In this document: piece after piece, positions 48,412 through 58,082 of the stretch
How positions within the stretch are numbered: the stretch's first letter is position 1
Layout of the letters: the number at the start of each line of letters is the position of its first letter
Assembly: GCA_018401015.1 (NCBI GenBank)
Contig: JAGYLP010000002.1
Location: 186,001-250,000, forward strand
Length of the DNA: 64,000 nucleotides
Direction of reading: 5' to 3'
Source of the DNA: Bacteroidales bacterium
Lineage (GTDB): Bacteria > Bacteroidota > Bacteroidia > Bacteroidales > M50B96
Notes under the pieces: model-generated
What the model was told of the DNA's origin: nothing
The model's input: the letters and a program-made list of their open reading frames with translations, nothing else
Databases searched by the model: none
Position numbers and translations under genes: made by a program

Positions 48412-51400
48412 TTATTTCGATTTGTCGGGAGCAACCGGAATACTTGGTTGTTTATAATCCCAATTCTTTAAATCTTCCAAAATAACTTCGATGGCTTTAT
48501 TGAGCTGCTCGTCGATACCAGCATATTCTTTAGCCGGGTCGTTATCGACTTCGATATCGGGTTCTACTCCCCAACCTTCGATAATCCACTTACTCTCTTT
48601 GGCCGAGTAGGAGGCAAATTCGGGTTTACGCATGTCGGCTCCATCGATGAAGGGTAAGGACCCCCGAATCCCAACAACTCCTCCCCAGCTGCGTTTGCCT
48701 ATCACTTTTCCTAATTGATGCTTTTTAAAGGCATAAGGGAACAAATCGCCATCGCTGGCTGAGTAATTATTGATGAGTAAAACCTTCGGCCCAATGAGCA
48801 TTTGACGAGGAGTTTGGGTTGGGATTTGAGCGTTTCGGAGCATGTTGCTGCGGGTGATTTCCCGGCTAAGACGTTCCATGATCATAGGCGAAACATTCCC
48901 ACCTCCGTTTCCGCGATCGTCGATGATTAAGGCTTCCTTGTCGAGTTGAGGATAAAAATGTTTGACAAATTCATTCAAACCTTCGGGTCCCATGTCGGGA
49001 ATGTGGATGTAACCTACGCGTCCGTCGGTTGCTTCGGCAACTTTGCGAATGTTTCCTTGTACCCAATCGAAATAGTACAAGCCGGACTCATCGGCAATGG
49101 GTGTTACGATACAGGTGCGTGCTCCTTTTTCGTCGGGCTTGGCATTAAGTTTTATTTCTACGGGTTTATCGGCTTTGTCGATTAGGGCAGTGTAGATATC
49201 GTTCAGTTCCCGACAATCTTTCCCATTGATCGCTAGAATGAACTCACCTACCTGAGCATTCACGCCCAGTTCACGCAGGGGCGAGCGGAGTTCTTTGCTC
49301 CAATTGGCCGCTTCGGGCAGATAGTCGATTTGAAAATAACCACTGGAATGTTTGCTGATTTTGGCACCTAATAAACCGGTGCTAATGCGCTTGGGCTCCG
49401 GACGATCGCCTCCGTTGATGTAGGCATGGCCAACATTTAACTCTCCAATCAATTCCCCTATCAGGTAGGTTAAATCGTTTCGGTGATTAACCTGCGGAAG
49501 GAGGGAGGCATATTTATCGCCCATGGCTTTCCAATCGACTCCATGCATGTTTTCTACATAAAAGAAATCGCGCATTTGTCGCCAGGCTTCCCAGTAAATC
49601 TGATTCCATTCCTCGCGGGTGTTGAGGTGAAATTGTAAACCCGATAAATCAATGGCTTTTTCTGTTTTGATGGAAGATGAAGGAGTATCGATGAGGTAGA
49701 AGTTTCCTTTGGAACGAATCAACATCCTTTTACCGTTTTCGCTTAGACTATAGCTCATACCGGTTCCCAACTCGCTTTCTTTCTCCTTAGTCAGATCGAA
49801 CATTTTCAATTTCGATCCATCGGAACTAGTCGATTGGTATTGATTGTAATACACTTTATCTTTTAAGGCTGTCAGGTTCCAGTACGCACCTGCATCGATG
49901 GGCAGAGCAAGTATTCGTTGTTGGATGTTCTCCAGGTCGATGCGCAAATCGCTGGAGCTTTCTTCATCCTTTTTATCTTTTTTGGAATCCTTGTCGTTCT
50001 TATCGCTCGAGTCGGCTAAAGCATCGTTTTTGGGAGCAAAAGGCGAAGGCGTTTCTTTTTGAAGGGTTACGAAATAGATTTTGGTCATGTCGCGATAGGC
50101 GTGGTTCCATTCGGTTTCGCTGTAAATGGGATTGAAATCGCGTTTGGAGGTGAAGAAGAGGTATTTCCCATCGGTGCTGAAACTGGGGTTTGACGAGCTG
50201 TACCACGAATCGGTAAGGTCGGTAATAGTGCCTGATTCGAGGGAGAAAAGACTGATGCGCGACATGTTGTTTTCGGCCGGCTTGCTAAATGCAATCCATT
50301 TACTATCGTGACTCCAGGTGAAATCGTTCATCTCCCAAATGGGCGATTGATACACTTCGCTTATTTCCCCCGATTCGACCGTTATGTAGCGCAAGCGCAT
50401 TTTCTTATCGCTGAAAAGGATTTTCTTACTGTCGGGCGACCAGGCTATCCGGTAATAATAGGTGTCGGCATTCTTGGTGAGTTGGCGGGCTGGTTCGCTT
50501 CCGTCGTGTTTTTGCACGTAGATTTCGAACTCGCCGGAAAGATCGGAGATCCAGGCCAGGTGTTTCCCATCGGGCGACCAGCTAACATTTCGGTCGTGTG
50601 CTCCCGACGATTGGGTCAGATTGAGGGTGATACCTTCTTCGGCCGGAACATTGAAAATCTCGCCGCGGGCACTTACTGCTATCCGCTCGCCGCCGGGAGA
50701 GAGGCTCATGGCACTTACATTTTTTGAAACATCGACCAGTCGATTGCGAGCATAGGTAAAATCGTCGGCAATTTGAATGGTTAGTTTTTTTGGCTGAGTT
50801 TGGCTCGCTACATCGTAAACATAAAGGTACCCTCCATTTTCGAAAATGATTTTAGATCCGTTTATGCTTGGGAATTTGATGTCGTATTCTGTGAATTGAG
50901 TCAGTTTTTCGGTTTCTTTCGTTTCGGTGTTAAATGCGAAAAGATTAGCGGTTCGGTCGCGGTCGGAAACATAGTAGATTTTATTCCCATGCCACATGGG
51001 GAATACATCCTGAGCTTTATGATTCGTAATGTTGATGGTTTCTTTGGTTTTGAAATCATACACCCATACGTCGTCGGCCATTCCACCTTCGTAGTATTTC
51101 CACGTGCGGAATTCCCGGAACACACGATTAAAGGCTAGTTTGCTTCCATCGGCATTGTATGAGGAAAACCCTCCGGTTGGGAGAGGTAATTCTTCCGACA
51201 TACCACCTTCGGCCGATACTTTAAATAGCTGGCCAACGAAGGAGTTAAAACTTTGTTTGCGCGAGCGGTACACGATGTTTTTCCCGTCGGGAGTCCAAGC
51301 CATGACGATGTTATTCGGGCCCATTCGGTCGGCAAGATCGTCGCGTTTTAGGGTGGCCGTGGTGGTTAGTCGTTTCGGAGTACCTCCTTCGGCGGGGATG

Positions 51401-51675
51401 GTGAATATTTCCGTATTGCCATCGTACTGCCCGGTAAAAGCAATGGTTTTTCCATCGGGCGAAAAGCGCGGGAAAATTTCAAATCCTTCATGGTTGGTTA
51501 TTTTGCGGGCAAATCCGCCAGTGGCAGCTACAGTGTATAAGTCTCCAGCATAGGAAAACACTACTTGGTCGCCATGAATAGCCGGGAAACGCATCAAACG
51601 GGCTTCGTTCTGAGCGCTCATTGGGAGGATGAAAATGAGCATCGTAAGGCTCAGAATGCAAAAAAGTCGAGTCAT
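48412..51675 (-). CDS. tricorn-like S41 family peptidase with PD40 beta-propeller
   Basis: WD40-like PD40 repeats (FSPDGKTIAFTG; WSPDGKHLAWISD), PDZ-like segment, S41 region IDDRGNGGGNVSPMIMERL...GKRSWGGVVGIRGSLPFIDGADMRKPEF. Confidence 0.93.
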   Translation of the reverse strand: MTRLFCILSLTMLIFILPMSAQNEARLMRFPAIHGDQVVFSYAGDLYTVAATGGFARKITNHEGFEIFPRFSPDGKTIAFTGQYDGNTEIFTIPAEGGTPKRLTTTATLKRDDLADRMGPNNIVMAWTPDGKNIVYRSRKQSFNSFVGQLFKVSAEGGMSEELPLPTGGFSSYNADGSKLAFNRVFREFRTWKYYEGGMADDVWVYDFKTKETINITNHKAQDVFPMWHGNKIYYVSDRDRTANLFAFNTETKETEKLTQFTEYDIKFPSINGSKIIFENGGYLYVYDVASQTQPKKLTIQIADDFTYARNRLVDVSKNVSAMSLSPGGERIAVSARGEIFNVPAEEGITLNLTQSSGAHDRNVSWSPDGKHLAWISDLSGEFEIYVQKHDGSEPARQLTKNADTYYYRIAWSPDSKKILFSDKKMRLRYITVESGEISEVYQSPIWEMNDFTWSHDSKWIAFSKPAENNMSRISLFSLESGTITDLTDSWYSSSNPSFSTDGKYLFFTSKRDFNPIYSETEWNHAYRDMTKIYFVTLQKETPSPFAPKNDALADSSDKNDKDSKKDKKDEESSSDLRIDLENIQQRILALPIDAGAYWNLTALKDKVYYNQYQSTSSDGSKLKMFDLTKEKESELGTGMSYSLSENGKRMLIRSKGNFYLIDTPSSSIKTEKAIDLSGLQFHLNTREEWNQIYWEAWRQMRDFFYVENMHGVDWKAMGDKYASLLPQVNHRNDLTYLIGELIGELNVGHAYINGGDRPEPKRISTGLLGAKISKHSSGYFQIDYLPEAANWSKELRSPLRELGVNAQVGEFILAINGKDCRELNDIYTALIDKADKPVEIKLNAKPDEKGARTCIVTPIADESGLYYFDWVQGNIRKVAEATDGRVGYIHIPDMGPEGLNEFVKHFYPQLDKEALIIDDRGNGGGNVSPMIMERLSREITRSNMLRNAQIPTQTPRQMLIGPKVLLINNYSASDGDLFPYAFKKHQLGKVIGKRSWGGVVGIRGSLPFIDGADMRKPEFASYSAKESKWIIEGWGVEPDIEVDNDPAKEYAGIDEQLNKAIEVILEDLKNWDYKQPSIPVAPDKSK

Positions 51676-51774
51676 GTGGTTGGTGTTTTAGTTAAGGGAA
51701 CCAAAGTTAATAATATTGAGGCTTGCGCGGGGTTTTACAAACGCTAATTTTGTGTTTTTCAAAAGGGAAATGAT

Positions 51775-54702
51775 ATGCACTTAAAGGGAGTACTACCATA
51801 TTTACTGAGTCTTGTTTTGCTGCTTTTATCGGCAGGAAGGATTGGGATTGCCAATGATCCGGGAAAACAACCGCATTTTTTGCAATCCGGCGATTCCGAA
51901 TGGGTGGAGAAAACCTTGAAGGAATTAAGCCTGGACGAAAAAATTGCTCAGTTATTCATGGTGGCTGCTTACTCCAATATGGGCGAGGATCACAAAAAGC
52001 ATGTTCGCTACATGGTGGAGAAATTAGGTGTAGGTGGATTGATTTTCTTTCAAGGTAGTCCATCGAAACAAGTCGGATTAACCCGCTACTATCAGTCGGA
52101 AGCCAATGTTCCACTGCTCATTGCAATGGATGCGGAGTGGGGCCCTTCGATGCGAATCGATAGCACCTTGCGCTGGCCTTACCAAATGCAGGTCGGTGCA
52201 ATCGATAACGACGAACTGGTTTACGATATGGGAGCAGCCATTGCTGAGGAACTGAAACAGCTCGGAGTTCATATCAATTTCGCTCCGGTTGTCGATATCA
52301 ATTCCAACCCGAACAATCCGGTTATCAATCATCGCTCTTTTGGCGAGGATGTGGTCAATGTAACCCGGAAGTCATTGGCCTATATGAATGGTCTTCAGGA
52401 TAATGGTATATTGGCATTCGCCAAGCATTTCCCCGGTCATGGCGATACGCACACCGATAGCCATCATGCACTTCCGATTGTAAACCGAAGCCGGGCCGAA
52501 GTGCTCTCCACCGAAGGAATTCCCTATCAATACCTCATCAAACGCGGATTAGCCGGAATCATGGTCGGCCATTTACTCCTCCCCCAACTTGATTCGGTTA
52601 ATCCGGCCTCCCTTTCGCCGGTAATCATTCAAAATTTATTACAGGAAAGTCTCCAATTCGAAGGTTTATGCATTACCGATGCACTCAACATGGCCGGAGC
52701 ACAACGCAAAGCAGAACCAGGCGAGGTTGAAGTAGATGCACTGCTCGCCGGAAACGATATCCTCCTTATGTCGACCAACGTGAGCAAATCGATAAAAGCA
52801 ATCCGAAAAGCAGTTAAAAATGGTATCCTAAGCGAGGAACGAATCGATCGTAGTTGCCGTAAAGTGCTGAAAGCAAAATATGCCGCCGGCTTAGCGCAAG
52901 GATCGATTCCGGAAGGGAACAATTTAGTGCAGCAACTCAATCGGCCCGGTAGCAAAGCACTGCTTCGTAATCTCAAGGCCGAATCGCTTAGCCTGATAAA
53001 AAACGAGGGAATCGTCCCTTATGCCGACTTGGAAAACTTTACACCCGAACTGATTTATTTCGGCGAAAAACCGTCAGTTCTGCACGAAGCGCTCGAATGG
53101 TACGATTCAACCTTATTTACCGAAAAGCCGAAAGCCGATTGGGATCAATGGATTCCTCGTCCTGAAGCCAATCACCTCATTATCGCTTTCGAAGCCAAGA
53201 GCCAAAGCGCTTCCTCCCGCTTTGGAATAACTCCCGAATCGGTCGAAAAGGCTATGCAATTGGCCAAAACACACAGCACAACCCTGGTCCTTCTCGGTAA
53301 TCCTTATGCGCTGCGTTATTTTCCCAGTTTAAACGACTTCGACGCGGTGTTGGTACTGTATAATGCCGATTCCGACATGCAGGAGCTTGCTGCGCAAGCT
53401 TTATTCGGTGGAATCCCTCTCAAGGGTCGAATCCCGGTTGGAATAGAGGAGCATGGAATACGAACCGGCGATGGCGAGCGAGTTTATAAACCCATTCGCT
53501 TGTCGTTTGGATTACCCGAAATGCAAGGAATGAATAGTGATAGTTTACAAAAAATCGATTCGCTTTTGCTTGAGGCAATCGAAGCCGAGGCTATGCCCGG
53601 TGCACAGGTGCTGGTTGCTCGCAATGGTATGGTGGTTTATCATCGGGCATTCGGAAAGTTGAGCTATGATAAACCCGAAAAACTAAGCACGCATCATGTG
53701 TACGATATAGCATCGATTACCAAAATAGCAGCCACTTTACCTCTCCTGATGCATTTTGATGACAAGGACTTATTCGATGTAAATCAACCTCTTGCGCATT
53801 ATTTGGCTGCCTTGGATACCAGCAATAAAAGCAATCTAACCTCGAAAGAAATTTTAGCACATCAGGCAGGATTACAAGCTTGGATTCCTTTCTTTCGGAA
53901 CATTTTAGCCAGCGACGAATGGGCTGCTCAAGTTTTTAGCGAAACGCCCGATTCACTCTTTTCCATTCCACTTGGCGCTCGTTTGTATATACGAAACGAT
54001 TATCGCGATAGCATCATTCACCACATTATCGCATCGGAATTGAGAGAGGGAAAGGACTATAAGTACAGCGATTTAGGTTTTTATCTTTTTCAGGAATATT
54101 TGGAGCAAACCAGCGGTAAGTCGCTGAAAGAACTGAGCGACAGTCTCTTTTATCGACCTTTAGGAGCTTCTACTTTGTCGTATTTACCCCAGGAACGGAT
54201 GGATAAAAAGTGGATTGTCCCAACCGAACAGGATGGGGAATTTAGAAAGGAATTAATTCACGGTAATGTGCATGATCCCGGAGCTGCTATGTTGGGAGGA
54301 ATTGCCGGACACGCTGGTTTGTTCTCGAATGCACTCGATTTAGCGAAAATGATGCAGATGTATTTGTGGGGCGGCAGCTATGGGAACAAGCAGTTTTTAC
54401 CTGCCAGCATAATTCGTCAATATGCAACTCCTCCTTATCCGGTTGGCGAAAATCGAAGGGCACTTGGTTTCGATAAGCCTGAGTTTGATCCTGAAAAAGA
54501 TAGCCCCATTTCGCGGCTGGCATCGGCTCGGAGCTACGGGCATAGTGGCTTTACCGGAACCATCACTTGGGTCGATCCCGACAAGGAATTGGTGTACGTT
54601 TTACTTACCAACCGGGTTTATCCGGATAGTCGCAACAATCGATTCGGGAAAATGAACATTCGTCCACGGGTGGCCGACATCATTTACCGATCCATCCATT
54701 GA
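51775..54702 (+). CDS. GH3 family glycosidase (NagZ-like) fused to C-terminal beta-lactamase-family serine hydrolase
   Basis: NFAPVVDINSNPNNPVINHRSFGED; AFAKHFPGHGDTHTDSHHALP (NagZ motif); second domain with SITK (SxxK), YSD and HSG motifs. Confidence 0.93.
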   Translation: MHLKGVLPYLLSLVLLLLSAGRIGIANDPGKQPHFLQSGDSEWVEKTLKELSLDEKIAQLFMVAAYSNMGEDHKKHVRYMVEKLGVGGLIFFQGSPSKQVGLTRYYQSEANVPLLIAMDAEWGPSMRIDSTLRWPYQMQVGAIDNDELVYDMGAAIAEELKQLGVHINFAPVVDINSNPNNPVINHRSFGEDVVNVTRKSLAYMNGLQDNGILAFAKHFPGHGDTHTDSHHALPIVNRSRAEVLSTEGIPYQYLIKRGLAGIMVGHLLLPQLDSVNPASLSPVIIQNLLQESLQFEGLCITDALNMAGAQRKAEPGEVEVDALLAGNDILLMSTNVSKSIKAIRKAVKNGILSEERIDRSCRKVLKAKYAAGLAQGSIPEGNNLVQQLNRPGSKALLRNLKAESLSLIKNEGIVPYADLENFTPELIYFGEKPSVLHEALEWYDSTLFTEKPKADWDQWIPRPEANHLIIAFEAKSQSASSRFGITPESVEKAMQLAKTHSTTLVLLGNPYALRYFPSLNDFDAVLVLYNADSDMQELAAQALFGGIPLKGRIPVGIEEHGIRTGDGERVYKPIRLSFGLPEMQGMNSDSLQKIDSLLLEAIEAEAMPGAQVLVARNGMVVYHRAFGKLSYDKPEKLSTHHVYDIASITKIAATLPLLMHFDDKDLFDVNQPLAHYLAALDTSNKSNLTSKEILAHQAGLQAWIPFFRNILASDEWAAQVFSETPDSLFSIPLGARLYIRNDYRDSIIHHIIASELREGKDYKYSDLGFYLFQEYLEQTSGKSLKELSDSLFYRPLGASTLSYLPQERMDKKWIVPTEQDGEFRKELIHGNVHDPGAAMLGGIAGHAGLFSNALDLAKMMQMYLWGGSYGNKQFLPASIIRQYATPPYPVGENRRALGFDKPEFDPEKDSPISRLASARSYGHSGFTGTITWVDPDKELVYVLLTNRVYPDSRNNRFGKMNIRPRVADIIYRSIH

Positions 54703-54872
54703 GGATTCGAATTATCAGAGGGACAGGAACTATTTCAAGGAAATTTTTTGAAGGAGATGGGGATTTTGTTTGTTCGACAATTCATTCTATTTGTGAAATA
54801 GCAGGTTTTGCCAAAGACCTTGGATTTACCAGCATAGACGTTGAAAGGCTTAAAATGGCTGCTGTTTCTTAG
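54702..54872 (+). pseudogene. possible remnant of an RsbT/RsbW-like ATPase domain
   Basis: Open frame without ATG start: RIRIIRGTGTISRKFFEGDGDFVCSTIHSICEIAGFAKDLGFTSIDVERLKMAAVS*; resembles the helix preceding the N-box in RsbT-type kinases. Weak, by eye only. Confidence 0.25.
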
Positions 54873-55180
54873 GTGCAGATTCCTAATTGGTATGCCTTTT
54901 AGGTATTGATGCTCAGGGCGAACCGGAAGTGCTTACAAGAAGTATAAAAGGAATTTCCGGGAACCTGAGGTTAGCTTGCACCGCTTATTCTTTTCAAGGA
55001 ATCTTGTTGGCTGCTTGAACGATTCGTTTTTCAGATTGATTAAACAGTCGAAGTGCAAAGCAAAGAGCTTTAACCATTTGGCCTGAAAGGAAAATTATAA
55101 TCGCGGCAATTGAACTTTTCTTGACTTGTTTTTCTTTTTAAGCTAACTTTTAAGGAGCTTATCAAAAAGGAGGAAACACT

Positions 55181-55324
55181 ATGAAAACACTTGCTTTAAT
55201 TATTGCCGTATTTTTTGTGCTGCTGATGTTTTTATCGGTCCTGACCGCCAATTCACAATGGGCGGGAAAGATGCACGATATGCTTAAAAAATTCTTTTAC
55301 AAAGAAGGAACCGGAGAGGTTTAG
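55181..55324 (+). CDS. 47-aa predicted single-TM small protein
   Basis: Own translation MKTLALIIAVFFVLLMFLSVLTANSQWAGKMHDMLKKFFYKEGTGEV*; preceded by AAAAAGGAGGAAACACT. Not in ORF track. Confidence 0.55.
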   Translation: MKTLALIIAVFFVLLMFLSVLTANSQWAGKMHDMLKKFFYKEGTGEV

Positions 55325-56025
55325 TCGGCAGTGTAATAAATGCTTACACCCAGTTTGAGTTCTTCGCCTTGCAAGCGGTATTGCCATTGATTGCTCTCAC
55401 CAGCCAGGGTTTGAGTAATGGTTTCGGAAATTCCGTAATGGTATCGCATTTCGCCAAAAACGCCTAACCACTTCAATAGTTTCAATTCGATTCCTGCTGC
55501 GGGCCATACCTGACCGGCAAAAAAGAATAGATCACCATCTTCCATCGCACCCGGCCAACGAATAATTCCTCCACCTGCTCCAAAGCCAAGTGTTGCATAG
55601 AGTTTATGATCGAAAAGATTGATTTTGAAATTCTTACCTAAGTCGAGGAAATAAATTTCCTGGTCGAACTGCACCAAATGGGGAAGGGGAGTCCAATTGG
55701 TTTGATCGGGGCTGTATTCGGTATACGTTCGAGTGAATTTTCCGAAATAAGTGAAGTTCAGGGTGGTTTGATGCCAGAATTTTTTACGGTTAATTAAACC
55801 AAACTGATAAGCCAGGTTGAAATCGTTTGGGAACCGTTCGGACGACCGATAATGATAGGTCGGGCCATCGTTTATTTGGTGGGAGATAGCATATTGGTCG
55901 AAGCTGGCGAGGGTAGAGAACTGGAATCCTTTGTTGTATCCACTAGCCTGAGCAATTGACTGCAGAGGGAAAGCTGCACAAACAGCGATGAGAAAAAAAG
56001 CGTAGAGGTATTTAGAGGCCATCAT
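55321..56025 (-). CDS. hypothetical outer-membrane beta-barrel-like protein
   Basis: Signal peptide MMASKYLYAFFLIAVCAAFPLQSIAQ; alternating beta pattern. No family recognised. Confidence 0.65.
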   Translation of the reverse strand: MMASKYLYAFFLIAVCAAFPLQSIAQASGYNKGFQFSTLASFDQYAISHQINDGPTYHYRSSERFPNDFNLAYQFGLINRKKFWHQTTLNFTYFGKFTRTYTEYSPDQTNWTPLPHLVQFDQEIYFLDLGKNFKINLFDHKLYATLGFGAGGGIIRWPGAMEDGDLFFFAGQVWPAAGIELKLLKWLGVFGEMRYHYGISETITQTLAGESNQWQYRLQGEELKLGVSIYYTAD

Positions 56026-56085
56026 ACAAGGTTATACGTATTAAAGGCCGCAAAATTATGAAATAATCCTATGATTAAAAAGCGT

Positions 56086-56430
56086 TTAGCCTCCCGATTT
56101 CTTAACCTTATACCCTTCGTTGAGCAGGATTTGCAAAATCTTGTCGGCAAACTCTCCTTGAATTAAAATTTCTCCGTCTTTCGTGGTCCCTCCAACGCCG
56201 CATTTATTCTTCAGCAACTTTCCCAATTCTTTTAAATCGTCGGGGTGTCCGATGAAGCCTTTTACGATGGTTACAGTTTTTCCATTGCGTTGTTTCCGGT
56301 CGTGCATTACCCGCAAATCTTGCTGGTTTGGAGCAGGTGTTTCCTCGAGAAACTCGTCTTCTCCACCCGGTATAAAATCGGGGTTAGTCGAGAAGACGAG
56401 TCCTCCGGAAGATGATTTCTTTTTACTCAT
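56086..56430 (-). CDS. SUI1/YciH family translation factor
   Basis: RKQRNGKTVTIVKGFIGHPDDLKELGKLLKNKCGVGGTTKDGEILIQGEFADKILQILLNEGYKVKKSGG. Confidence 0.95.
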   Translation of the reverse strand: MSKKKSSSGGLVFSTNPDFIPGGEDEFLEETPAPNQQDLRVMHDRKQRNGKTVTIVKGFIGHPDDLKELGKLLKNKCGVGGTTKDGEILIQGEFADKILQILLNEGYKVKKSGG

Positions 56431-56441
56431 ACACGATGAAC

Positions 56442-56699
56442 TTAATCGAGTGTTTCGAATCGAACATTGGTAACCGTTTTAATATCGGGAACCATCGAAC
56501 GGAGGGTGTGTTCCACCCCGGCGCGGAGTGTTTGCAAGCTCATGGGGCAAGTTTCACAAGCACCCGTAAGACGAACCTTTACCTCCATTTCTTCTGTCAA
56601 TTCAATGAATTCAATGTCGCCGCCATCGGCTTGTAGAAAGGGACGGAGTTTTTCCAGTCCCTCTTCGATGGTGTTGATTATTTTGGTTTTGTTTTCCAT
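56442..56699 (-). CDS. NifU family protein (Fe-S scaffold domain)
   Basis: LRPFLQADGGDIEFIEL; LTGACETCPMSLQTLRAGVE (CxxC). Confidence 0.95.
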   Translation of the reverse strand: MENKTKIINTIEEGLEKLRPFLQADGGDIEFIELTEEMEVKVRLTGACETCPMSLQTLRAGVEHTLRSMVPDIKTVTNVRFETLD

Positions 56700-56708
56700 G
56701 CGGTTTAT

Positions 56709-57848
56709 TTAAGCGCTACAGCCCTTCGTATTTGTTATCTCTACTTTCTGGGTGGGAGCAAGTTTATCGTTGCGTTCATTCACCTGCGTAATGAATACGT
56801 CGGCCAGGTCGGAGAATGCTTTACCGGTTAAGGTATCTTCATGCAGGGCTGCCGGATCGCCTAAATCTCCTCCTTCGCGGATTCCCGAAACGAGTGGAAT
56901 CTGACCTAAGAGTTTGAAATTCATTCGCTCGGCTAATTGCTTAACCCCCTCTTTCCCGAAAATGTAGTATTTGTTTTCGGGTAGTTCTTCGGGAGTGAAC
57001 CAAGCCATGTTTTCGACTAATCCGAGCACTGGTACATTAATTTTCGCATCGGTAAACATGCCAATCCCTTTAATCGCATCGGCAAGTGCTACCGGTTGAG
57101 GAGTACTCACGATGACGGCTCCCGAAACGGGAACTTCTTGTACGAGGGTGAGGTGAATATCGCTGGTTCCGGGTGGCAAGTCGATGAGCATGAAGTCGAG
57201 TTCGCCCCAATCGCCTTGTTCCATGAGCTGCTTGAGTGCCGAAGTAGCCATTGGACCACGCCAGATGAGTGGATCATCGGGGTTTACGAAGAAGCCGATG
57301 GAAAGCATTTTAATCCCGTAGTTTACAATTGGCTTAATCATGTCTTTGCCATCTTTCTTGTATATCTCGGGTCGCGCTCCTTCTACTTTGAACATTTTAG
57401 GAATCGATGGTCCGTAAACATCGGCATCGATTAAGCCTACCTGATAACCTTTCTGAGCCAGGGAAACGGCGAGGTTAACAGCAATGGTCGATTTCCCAAC
57501 TCCACCTTTCCCGGAGGCTACGGCAATCACATTCTTAACGTCTTTGAACAGTTTGGGTCCCTCAACATTCAGAGCAGCAGCGTCGATTTTCACTTCTTTA
57601 CGGGGCTTACCAACACTGATTTCTATCTCCAGATCGGGAGAGAGGTAGGTGCGTAAAGCAGTTACGCAAGCCTTTTGCAAGGACGAAGTAAAGGGATCGT
57701 TCAGTTTGCGGGGAAGTAATTCCAGTTGAATCGAATTAGCTTCCATTCGAATATTTTCTACCATGCGAAGCTCCATAATACTCTTTCCTTCGCCCGGATA
57801 CTTCACGTGCCCTAAGGCGTCGTGAACTTGCTCTAAACTATAGCTCAT
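56709..57848 (-). CDS. Mrp/NBP35 family ATP-binding protein
   Basis: ORF 56709..57905, start placed at MSYSLEQVHDALGHV; VIAVASGKGGVGKSTIAVNLA; LIDADVYGPSIP; LIDLPPGTSDIHLTL. Confidence 0.95.
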   Translation of the reverse strand: MSYSLEQVHDALGHVKYPGEGKSIMELRMVENIRMEANSIQLELLPRKLNDPFTSSLQKACVTALRTYLSPDLEIEISVGKPRKEVKIDAAALNVEGPKLFKDVKNVIAVASGKGGVGKSTIAVNLAVSLAQKGYQVGLIDADVYGPSIPKMFKVEGARPEIYKKDGKDMIKPIVNYGIKMLSIGFFVNPDDPLIWRGPMATSALKQLMEQGDWGELDFMLIDLPPGTSDIHLTLVQEVPVSGAVIVSTPQPVALADAIKGIGMFTDAKINVPVLGLVENMAWFTPEELPENKYYIFGKEGVKQLAERMNFKLLGQIPLVSGIREGGDLGDPAALHEDTLTGKAFSDLADVFITQVNERNDKLAPTQKVEITNTKGCSA

Positions 57849-57975
57849 GTTATTTTTATTTGAATTAAATAACGACAAATTTAAAGCTTTCCCCGCTTTC
57901 GACAAAGGCTTTTAACCCTTCAAAAGAGGCTGAAAATCATAAATTGATATGCTTTACAGCAAGCTTAAATTGAAT

Positions 57976-58006
57976 TTGATATAATTCTGAATCCTAAGTA
58001 TCTTTG
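57976..58006 (+). promoter_or_regulatory. Bacteroidetes-type promoter: TTG - 20 nt - TATCTTTG
   Basis: TTG at 57976-57978 and TATCTTTG at 57999-58006 match -33/-7 consensus and spacing; upstream of mechanosensitive channel gene. Confidence 0.6.
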
Positions 58007-58082
58007 CGTATCCTCCCCGGAATGCGGAACGGCTGCTGTTTCCACGAAGCGGATGATCAGGTTAAACTAAAAACACATCTTT

